Source: Aurantiochytrium sp. KH105 (Eukaryota; Sar; Bigyra; Thraustochytrida; Thraustochytriidae). Taken from it: 64,000 bases of DNA. A program made the translations under genes and the position numbers. Shown here piece after piece: positions 39,152-47,900 of the stretch. The DNA lies in assembly GCA_003116975.1 (NCBI GenBank), contig BGKB01000094.1:1-64000 (forward strand). Direction: 5' to 3'. The notes below the pieces were generated by a model that was given only the letters and a program-made list of their open reading frames with translations, did not search any database and was not told the origin of the DNA. Each line of letters starts with the position of its first letter. The first letter of the stretch is position 1.

Positions 39152-42100
39152 CTACTTGCGGGCCTTGCCGCGAAGACCCCGAAATTTAGGTGTCACCTTG
39201 GGCATCTCAAAGGCCTGAGAAGCACGCTTTTGCTTTGCCTTCTCGTTGCGTAGCTTGATCGCTCGTGCGTTGAACTTTTCGGAAACTTGCACCCGGCGCA
39301 AGGAACTACGCGGGTCATCCCGGAGGGAGCGGCGCTTGCCTTTGGACCTGGAGCTGGCTCCCGAACGACGACGCGAAGGGGGGGGTGCCACGGCGCGGCG
39401 CGTTGCCCGGCGTGCTTTCTTCGCTTTTGATTTACGACGAGACGACGAAGGTGCAGTCATGGCCGAGCGGAATTGCATAATCATTTCTTCCAGGTATTCA
39501 GATCCAGCCCCGCCCATGAGCGTGCCCGCGGCAATCATGGCCGCAAAGATGGGCATGAGATTGAGATGACGCACCACCATGCCCACAATGCCCAGCAGTG
39601 TCGGCAAAAAGTATAAGCCGACAATGGGGACCAGCCAGACGAGGACGTCGCGGTTGTTTTCGACCCAGGGCGGCATGTGCCAACTGAACTTGAAGCGCTG
39701 CTGTTCGGCGCGGCGACGACGGCGACGGCGCTCTGCACGCGACTTGCGCATCACATAATCAAGCCAACGCTGGAAGTGCGGGTTGGTTTGAATGATCTCT
39801 GCGGCGAGTGCGCGGCGCTCCAGTACGAGCTCGGACTCGAGACGAACCAAGTATCCACGCACATTCCGCTGAATGACGAGCGCTGCATATCGCTCGCGAA
39901 ACTCGGCGCGATGGCGGCGAAAGGCGCGCTGGATGCGGACGATGCTGTCGTAAGTGCGCTCGGCTTTTTTCATTTCAATGTAGGAGAGCGTGGCCTGGCG
40001 CAGAAACATCTTCGTCTTGCCAATCTGGTAGTCGACACCATGCTTGAGCTTGATATTTTTGCAGATCTTTTCGCAAACGGCGCGCTGCGCCTTGCGGTCG
40101 CCACTTTTTGCGAGCTTCATGCCTTCCTTGGCAGCTTTGCGCAAACCAAAGCCCAGCACCGCGAATCGCTCGACAAAGTCACCCAACGTGAAACGAGAGG
40201 GATACCCAGCCTTGGTGACCCGGACCAACTCAATCACGCCCGAATAGCGCAGCTGATTGACCATGGGCACGCGCTCGAAGCGGCCGGCTTTGTTGGCTGC
40301 ATTTGGTTTGAGACATCGGACATAGTGCGGGTCGCTGGCACGAATGACGGCCATGGCACTTGCGAGCTGGTTCTTAAAGTGCGAGCCCACAGTAGTCTTC
40401 AAAAGCTTGGTGCCTCGCTGCTGCGGCGGGGCAGCCGACAGCGATGCGCCTCGAGCGCGACGCGGGCCCTTGCCTCCGTCTGACATGAGGCTGTCAAAGT
40501 GTGCGGCCATGTCTGCGCCGCCCGCTGCGGCCTCGGCGCTTGCCGGGAGCAACATACTCACCAGTCGGTCGCTCGAGGAACGCAGCACATCGACTGCCTC
40601 TTGCCGAAGCTCATTCTTGTTCTTGATGCAAAAGCCATCGATGCAGTACGAGACTTGGCCCGCGAAATGGCACACCGTGAACGACGAACTGATCCGGTCG
40701 CTACGCTTGACGAGAAAGTGCTCGGGGTACTTTTTGGGAAGGTTGCTGTAGAGCTTGGTCAAGAGCGTCGCGTCGGTGCCCTGCGGCCAGAGGCACTCTT
40801 CGTCGATGAGAGAAAGCAGGCCAATTGGCTTGGACTCGATCATGGCGATGCACTCTGAATTGTCGGGAAACTCGACAAAGGTCCAATCGATGCCTTCGCG
40901 GACGTACTCTTCCTGCTCGTAGCGGAAAACGAACTCATTGAATTGCTGTTGGAGCTGCTCGTTGGTGTAGTTGATGCAGAGTTGCTCGAACGAGTTGACT
41001 TCAAAGACCTCAAAGCCGAAAATATCCAGACAACCAATCAGATAGTCTTGCGAGGGCTCACGGTTTGCGTCTGCCTTCTTGCCAAGACCAGAAACACTGA
41101 GAGCTTGTGCAAAGGCCCGATTGACGCTGGCACGGAATGGATTCAGACTCGAGCCTCCACTCGAAGATGCCGCCGTGGCTGCGGGGGCCACAGGGGCGTC
41201 TGCGACGTCTTCTTCCTCACCGCGCCGGCGAGCGCGCTCCAAGTACTGGCGCTGTTGTTCCTGGCGCGCGAGCATGGCCTCATACTGTTTATCGTCCATG
41301 CCAATGCTCAGGTTCGTGCGCCACACGATCCAACCGAAGATGCGCTCGTACAGGTTCATGGCGAGCGCGTCGCGCGCATCCTCGGCCTCGGCGAGACTCA
41401 TGGCCTTGACCACAGTCTCACCACGTCCAACGCTAATGACACGCTCCGTTAAGACGCGGGCGACCTCGCCGGCGTCCACGCCGAGAAGTTCAGCCGCGAC
41501 GTCGACGGACTCCTGCTCGTTGACGATCTTGGCGGTTGGAATACCTTCGCGACTGGTGCGCTCCTTGAAGTCGATGTTACCGAGATGGAGGACAGCGACA
41601 ACGCTGCGGAAAATGCGCTCAATGTCAGAAGGCTGAAAGTTGAGCACTTCCATGGCGCCCACGGTGGTTTGAAACTGTGCAAGATCATCAATGTCGGAGC
41701 GACGCATCGTTCCGCTCTGGCCCGTATACCTGCACGACTTGAGAGATTTAGGGAATCGCCAACGACGTTTTTGCTCTGCGCTTGCACCCGCAGCAAGCTC
41801 GTAAAAGATGTGATAGTTGCGTTCGCCAGAGGTTTGGTGCACAACGCGTGCCTTTTCCAAGAGGTAGGTTTCCACGTAAGCGCCCTTGAGGTCGCCCTTG
41901 TTTTCGTCGAACATGACCTGGATGAACTTGCCGAAACGCGACGAATTGTCGTTGCGCAGCGTCTTGGCGTTGCCAAAGGCCTCGAGGACCGGGTTGGCGC
42001 GCAAAACACGCTCTGCTGCATACGCTCTGCCGCCGTGCTTGCGTCCGATCGAGCTCACATACGACAAGTAGTTGAGCACAATCTTGACGGTCTCCGTCTT

Positions 42101-43294
42101 GCCCGCACCAGATTCGCCACTGACGAGGATGCTCTGGTTGCGTCCGTTGCGCTCAATGAGGGCGCGATAAGCGTCATCGGCGAGCTTGTAGACGTGTGGG
42201 GGTAAGTCCACGGCCTTGAGGCGATCTCCAGATGACGTGAAGCCCTTGCTCGCTTCCATGTACCGGGAGGCTGTTTCTTTGCCGTAAATGTCGAGCGTCT
42301 TGAAGGGGTTGACGGCCAAGAGGATGGGGCCCGTGTATGTGTAGATGCGATCGCGCGCAAATCTGTCTTGTAGAGCCTGCAAAAGTGCTGGCTCGTGCAA
42401 TGCCTTGAGCTTAGTGAGGTCGTCTACCTTGTAGAGGGTACTTTCACTTTCGAGAATGGGTTCAACGTCATCAGGCTCTGCGGTGACAACAGCACCCCTT
42501 CCTCGACCGCCAACTTCGACATTGACGCAGCCTTGGGTTGCGGTCTCCTTGGAAATAACTCCTGGAACCCACGCCTCGTCGGTGTCGCGCACCCACACCA
42601 GCGCGCCAGCCTTGCTGAGCTGTTTGGCCTTTTCGGCAACGGAGATGCTCACGTCAACATAGCCAAGACCGCGGTTGGCTTTGAGACCTGCCTTGCTGGT
42701 GCTACTCTTGGAGCTCTTCAGGCTCTTGCCGCTCGGACGTCTGCCGGATTTGCTCGTGCGCTTGGAGCCCTTGGCAGACGCCTTGGAAGGTCTCCGGGCC
42801 TTATCTTTGCTGGATCGCTTGAGTTTGCGTTCCTTGCTCTTGCGCGTCTCTGTAATTGTTCTGGGACGAGGGGGGCGTGCTTGAATTATGGCGGCTGCAG
42901 CGCGTGCCAAGTCCGCGGCCTTGGCCTTTTCGGATTTGAGAGAGAAGTTCAGCTCCTCCTCAATCTCGGGGTCGATCTCGTCATCAGAATAGTCGTCGTC
43001 GTCGTCAATATCGTCGACGAGATCGTACGTGTCGTCGTCATCGACTTCGGTGTACTCGTCATCGTCGTCGTCCAGATCGTCATCCTCGTCGTCGAGAATC
43101 ACGTCCTCAAAGGTCCCATCGCGGTGGAAGACGACCGAGTACTTTTCCTCCAAGGTTTCGATGAGGTCTTCCTCGCGCCCGGTGAAGTGGGTGATGACGC
43201 GGTCGAGGTCTGGGACCTTTTCGGGCGCGTACTCGGTGTAGAAGCCGAGCAGGACCTGTCTGAGGTCCCAGGTCTTGGTCTTGCCGCGGCCCAT
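39152..43294 (-). CDS. Unconventional myosin with predicted transmembrane segments in the tail, 1380 aa
   Basis: The start is the ATG at 43294. Residues 1-65 form an N-terminal domain (FYTEYAPEKVPDLDRVITHF). An acidic and then Lys/Ser-rich linker follows to about 215, and an SH3-like start (GALVWVRDTDEAWVPGVI) near 240. The motor spans about 305-1095: P-loop GESGAGKTET (about 390), switch I NDNSSRFGK, LDIFGFEVFEVNSFEQLCIN, and SDPHYVRCLKPN. An insertion of roughly 85 residues precedes LDIFGFE. Two IQ-type motifs follow (IQRAFRRHR and IQRNVRGYLVR, about 1115-1150). The tail then has two strongly hydrophobic stretches at about 1213-1262 (VLVWLVPIVGLYFLPTLLG, then LMPIFAAMIAAGTLMGG) and a basic C terminus. 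Most myosins have no membrane-spanning tail, so this motor may be anchored directly in a membrane. Confidence 0.9.
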   Translation of the reverse strand: MGRGKTKTWDLRQVLLGFYTEYAPEKVPDLDRVITHFTGREEDLIETLEEKYSVVFHRDGTFEDVILDDEDDDLDDDDDEYTEVDDDDTYDLVDDIDDDDDYSDDEIDPEIEEELNFSLKSEKAKAADLARAAAAIIQARPPRPRTITETRKSKERKLKRSSKDKARRPSKASAKGSKRTSKSGRRPSGKSLKSSKSSTSKAGLKANRGLGYVDVSISVAEKAKQLSKAGALVWVRDTDEAWVPGVISKETATQGCVNVEVGGRGRGAVVTAEPDDVEPILESESTLYKVDDLTKLKALHEPALLQALQDRFARDRIYTYTGPILLAVNPFKTLDIYGKETASRYMEASKGFTSSGDRLKAVDLPPHVYKLADDAYRALIERNGRNQSILVSGESGAGKTETVKIVLNYLSYVSSIGRKHGGRAYAAERVLRANPVLEAFGNAKTLRNDNSSRFGKFIQVMFDENKGDLKGAYVETYLLEKARVVHQTSGERNYHIFYELAAGASAEQKRRWRFPKSLKSCRYTGQSGTMRRSDIDDLAQFQTTVGAMEVLNFQPSDIERIFRSVVAVLHLGNIDFKERTSREGIPTAKIVNEQESVDVAAELLGVDAGEVARVLTERVISVGRGETVVKAMSLAEAEDARDALAMNLYERIFGWIVWRTNLSIGMDDKQYEAMLARQEQQRQYLERARRRGEEEDVADAPVAPAATAASSSGGSSLNPFRASVNRAFAQALSVSGLGKKADANREPSQDYLIGCLDIFGFEVFEVNSFEQLCINYTNEQLQQQFNEFVFRYEQEEYVREGIDWTFVEFPDNSECIAMIESKPIGLLSLIDEECLWPQGTDATLLTKLYSNLPKKYPEHFLVKRSDRISSSFTVCHFAGQVSYCIDGFCIKNKNELRQEAVDVLRSSSDRLVSMLLPASAEAAAGGADMAAHFDSLMSDGGKGPRRARGASLSAAPPQQRGTKLLKTTVGSHFKNQLASAMAVIRASDPHYVRCLKPNAANKAGRFERVPMVNQLRYSGVIELVRVTKAGYPSRFTLGDFVERFAVLGFGLRKAAKEGMKLAKSGDRKAQRAVCEKICKNIKLKHGVDYQIGKTKMFLRQATLSYIEMKKAERTYDSIVRIQRAFRRHRAEFRERYAALVIQRNVRGYLVRLESELVLERRALAAEIIQTNPHFQRWLDYVMRKSRAERRRRRRRAEQQRFKFSWHMPPWVENNRDVLVWLVPIVGLYFLPTLLGIVGMVVRHLNLMPIFAAMIAAGTLMGGAGSEYLEEMIMQFRSAMTAPSSSRRKSKAKKARRATRRAVAPPPSRRRSGASSRSKGKRRSLRDDPRSSLRRVQVSEKFNARAIKLRNEKAKQKRASQAFEMPKVTPKFRGLRGKARK

Positions 43295-43887
43295 GGTCCT
43301 CGGGCCGAGCCGAGGACAACGTAAGGTACAGCGCGCGTCGCTCAGCTCAGCGAGGCGTTCTCGGTGGCAGGCGCAGGCCAACCTTGTCTCGTGCAGGGAG
43401 CAGCGAGCCAGTTAAGCTTGGCCGTCTTCTGTCTCGGCCCGGCTCGGCTCGTCTCGCCGTGCCGCGCCGCGCTTCGCTGGCGTCGCCGCGCTTCGCCTCG
43501 CTCCGTTTCTGCTCGCTGCGGCGTGCGTTTCTGAACAACTTGAATTGAGAAGGACGAAGGAGCGCCGAGGAGCGAGCACGTGCGTGCGTGTGTGCAGAGG
43601 ATGACCGTATGCAGTCGTTCGTCTGCACGTCCACACGCCCGCGCGAGCTCCCGCCGCACCAGCGCCACGTCCCGCCGCGGCCGGCCGCCTCCCTCCTCGC
43701 CTGGCCGCCTGCTCGCCTCCCTCCCTGCCTCCGCCGCCGCCGCCGCGCGCGCAGCCTGGCCTGCTACTCCAGTTTGTTGCTTTCCCTCCCTCTGCTCTCT
43801 CTCTCTTTCTGCCCCTCTCTTCCACGCTGAGTTTTCGAGCTCACCTTGCGGACGCGCGCAATACCCGACTTCGGCGACGCGGAGCGG

Positions 43888-44019
43888 CACTTGCGCGCGC
43901 GCGCCGCAAGTGAGGTATGCGCCGGAGCCCACTTGCGCGGCGCGGGCGGGCGCGCGGCACGTGCCGGCGCGCACTTGCGGCGGGCGCGCGCAAGTGGCGC
44001 CTCGCGCATACCTCACTTG
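43888..44019. promoter_or_regulatory. Array 2 of the CAAGTG/CACTTG element, roughly mirror-symmetric
   Basis: Elements at 43888 (CACTTG), 43907 (CAAGTG), 43930 (CACTTG), 43958 (CACGTG), 43972 (CACTTG), 43991 (CAAGTG) and 44014 (CACTTG). The steps are 19, 23, 28, 14, 19 and 23. The long form CAAGTGAGGTATGC occurs near both ends in opposite orientation (43907-43920 and 44006-44019). It lies between divergent myosin and ABCG genes. Confidence 0.55.
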
Positions 44020-44363
44020 CCACCCCTAAGAGCCACTGTGTAACAGTAAGTCCCTCTCCCTTTAGGGTCGGCCGCGCACGTGCGCCAGCCCCGCCCCGAC
44101 CTGGCCCCGCGCCGCTCGACGCGACGCGACGCGACGCGACGCGACGCGAGCCCACGCGAGCCCACGCGACCTGACGCGAGCCCGGCTTGGCAGCCGCAGC
44201 CGCAGACGCCGCCGCGCAGGAGGTACCGCGGCCGGCGAGGCGGCGGGGCTGGGCGGGGCGGGGCGGCGACGAAGATGAGGCCACTCTGGTATAGTAGTAC
44301 TTCACGAGGCGGGACGGGGCGCGCGCGTCCCCCGCGGCGGGAAAGTGGACGCGGGGCGGCGCG

Positions 44364-44411
44364 CAAGTGGACGGGGCGCGGCGGCAAGTGGCGAATGCGA
44401 GGCGGCAAGTG
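44364..44411. promoter_or_regulatory. Array 3 of the CAAGTG element
   Basis: Three direct CAAGTG copies at 44364, 44385 and 44406, exactly 21 bases apart. The second has the long form CAAGTG-GCG-AATGCG. It is about 500 bases upstream of the ABCG fusion gene. Confidence 0.5.
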
Positions 44412-44529
44412 CGGCCGGCGCGGGGTGGAAGCGGCAGGGCTGTCTATTGCCGGGCGGGTTCGAGGTCAGAGTGGGTTTTGCATTTGGGTTTGGGGTTTGA
44501 ATGTTTGAATTCAAGTTCGTTCTTTGGGT

Positions 44530-44576
44530 TTGGATTTGAATTTGGATTTGAATTTGAATTTGAATTTGAATTTGAA
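44530..44576. repeat. (TTTGAA)n hexanucleotide repeat
   Basis: About seven or eight copies of TTTGAA or TTTGGA, AT-rich within GC-rich DNA, lie between array 3 and the ABCG fusion gene. Confidence 0.9.
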
Positions 44577-44904
44577 CTGTCGGTTCAAATCTAGCGCAGG
44601 GCGAGCAAGCACGTTCATACATACCGCATACCCCGAATAGGCCGCGCGCTGGCGCCAGGAGAGGCCGCGGCACGCACGCACGCACGGACGGACGCGAGCG
44701 AAGACGCTGCGTACGCTGGGCTACGTGGCGTCTGGGTTGGCGTCGAGGTCGGGACGTGCTCGCTCGCTTGCTTGCTCGCTTGCTTGCATCCCTGCATCTT
44801 CCACTGGTTTGCGTTCCATTGCGATCCATTGCGCGCTGTGCTGCACGGCGCTGCGCTGCGCGGCGCCCCCGAAGCGAGCGAGGGCTGGACGCCGCGCGCA
44901 GAGG

Positions 44905-47900
44905 ATGAGGACGTGGGCGGCGGCGACGATTGTGGCGGCCGCAACGGTGGCCGCCACGATCGAAGGGTCGCGAGGCGACAAATGTACGGCGGCGCAGCAG
45001 CTGGAACTGGAGGAATTTGACAAGTTCAACAAGACGCTGTACAATACATCGGACCTGTTCTACGATGGAGACGCCACGTGCGCGGACGGAAGCCCAATCG
45101 GGTTCTACTACGGAGAGGCGTCAAACAGCGGCATCGACGAGGAGGGCGCCGCCGACTTTATTATCTGGCTTGGAGACTCGCCCATGTGCTCCGGGACAGA
45201 CTGCGACGAGCTCTGCGATGGCACGGGCAAGTACCAGGAAACCACCAACAGTGCCGTCTGTGCAGGGTACTCGAACGAAGACTTTTTCGGCGGCGAGGAC
45301 TTTGTCAACATCGCAGAGGATGGCCTCACCGAAGAGCTCGCGCGCTGCCTCTTCTCGCGCGTCGTCTGCACCAGCTCCTGGTGGGACGCATACCCCCGCG
45401 TCACGCCGCAGACGCTTCTTTGCCCGGACGACCCGGACATTGCCAAGTTCCGTCGCGTCTACGTGCCCACCTGCACGCTTGACTGGTGGATGGGAAACGG
45501 AACGAGCGCCTCGAGCGAGAGCACGAGCAGTGATCGCGAGTTCAGACACCGTGGCCACCGCGTCCTTCGCAACGTGCTCATGGAGCTCGCATGGAATCAC
45601 AACCTGACCATGGCGAGCCGCGTCATGATCGGCGGTACGCGAGGTGCTGCCATTGGTGTCATGAACATGATCGAGCAGATCAAGATCGACCTCGACGATA
45701 TTCACGCCGAGTTCGACGCCGTATACCTGACGACACCCAAGTCCCGCGAAGTCTTTGCCGTGCTAGACTCGCCGTGGTTCTTCAACATTGAAGAGTTCAC
45801 GCCAGAGACGGACGACGCGAGCCAGATCTTCGCCGTCGAAAACCTCTTTCGCACCCAGTCCGCCGACTGGATCGACAACGGCATCCTGAACTCTGATTGT
45901 GTCACGAACCAGGACCCAGGCAAGGAGTGGCGATGCTTCTTGCCCGGCGAGCTGCTCAAGGCGCTCGAAGACACCAATGTGCTCGTGCTGCAGAGCCAAT
46001 TCGATCTGCTCCACCTCGAGCTGCTCGGACTCATGGACGAGGACAAGAGGGAGTTCTACGTCGATGACACCTCTTTCGCGTCTTCGGCCATCTCCTACAT
46101 TGAGACTTTTGGCGAGCTTGTTCGGGAAGACGTCGTGGCCGCAGCGGCGCTCTCGAGCGCGGCTAGCGCCAAGCACCACTACTTCTTACCGGCGTGCGGC
46201 CAGCATGGCTACATTGTGCCGACCTCGAACCATCGTGTGCAAGAGCGCACCGAGGAGATCAAGGGCTTTGGCACGGTCGATTTCCAACGAGATTTCGAGG
46301 TCTGGGAGACCGTGTCGATCCAGAACAATACCAGCGGCAGCAGCGGCTCGAACGCGTTTGTCGTGCGTGACATGGTCAAGTCCTTTCTTGCCTCGAACGG
46401 CGAGGACATTGGCGCCGGGGCCTCGTCGAGTCTCATTGCCGACACTTGCGGCTCTTTTCTCTGCAACGACAAGTGTTTGACCGAGGTAGAACCGTTCAAG
46501 GTCGCCACCGATTTCAGCTCGTGCGTGCAGTACATGGTGCTCGCGTACGGCATCATGTCCGTCTTGATTTTCCACGTAGGCTTTGCACTGAGCTACGCGC
46601 AAGTGCGCGCCTTCCGAAAGAATGTGACCGCATACTGGAAGCGCATCAAGCTCATCGACAGTGGCGACAACGAGCAAGGTGTGCGCGAAGTCCAGCAGCA
46701 GCTCCTGAACGAGGCCAGCAGTACGGAGTACCGCAAGATCCACCTTATGGTCAAGAACCTGTCGTACTGGGCGCCACCGCGCTTTCGGCGCGAAAAGCCT
46801 CACCGCATTCTACACGAGGTCGATCTCTCGTTTGCGCCGGGTTCTCTGCATGCCATCATGGGCCCTTCGGGCAGTGGCAAGTCGACCTTGTTGGACCTTT
46901 TGACGCTAACTCGCGATACGGGCGCCATCGCCGGCCAGCATTACATTAATGGCGTGTCTTCTGACTCCAAGGAGTGCAAGTTTCTTCGTCAGTGGCTGCG
47001 CCACAACACGAGTTACGTGCGGCAGACCGATGTAATTTTCCCGCTGCTTACGGTTCGCGAGCACTTGGTGCACGCAGCATGGATGATGCTCCCGCAGTAC
47101 ATGCCGGCGGAGGCCAAGCTGCGCCGCGTGTGGCAGGTCATTCGTCTGCTGGAGTTGAGCGAGTGCGCCGACACCATTTGTGGTGATGGCGGCGTTAGCG
47201 TGGAGGGCGGCATTTCTGGTGGCCAGCGCCGCCGCGTCTCGGTCGCCACCCAGCTGCTCAAGCTTCCGGCTGTCCTGCTGCTCGACGAGCCAACCTCGGG
47301 ACTCGACTCGACCAATGCGCTGCTGCTCATCAAGTCGCTCCATGTCATGGCACATGAAGCCAGCGTGAACGTGATGATGACCATTCATCAGCCGCGCCGC
47401 GAGATCTTTGAGTACTTTGACAGTCTCAGCTTTCTCGTGGCGGGCCGCGTCGTGTTTTCAGGAGACGCTGCGCAGGCTGCCGAGCACTTTCGCATTCCAG
47501 ACTCCTCGACCAATATTGCCAACGACATTCTCGATCTCTTGCAGACGGCGTCCTCCGAGACCGTGCAAGAATTTGAGGACATTTACCTTGACGGTGATCT
47601 TGGCGAAGCTGTGCAAGCCTCGATGGAGGCCGAGATTGCCGATCTCACGCCAGGCATGCTTGCCAACCTCAAGGCGATTCTCGTGGAGAATGCCTTGGCA
47701 GAGGGTCGCTGGTCGTGGTCCGAGTCATCGTCTGCAGCAACGCTGGCGTGGGTTCACTTGGCGCGATCGATGCGCCGCGGTGGCTTTGAGATCTTCTCCA
47801 CAACGGCGCTCTCGCTCGTTGGTGGTGTTATTGTCGGCACTGTGTTTTACGACATTGACACGTATACCTCCCGCACGGCGCTCTCTTACCTGGCGGTCGC

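Larger units (their letters stand above)
43295..44904. other. Divergent intergenic region, myosin to ABCG fusion
   Basis: 1.6 kb of very GC-rich DNA should hold the promoters of both flanking genes. It carries CAAGTG arrays 2 and 3, a (CGACG)n stretch near 44115-44150 and the (TTTGAA)n repeat (listed separately). No gene seen. Confidence 0.55.
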
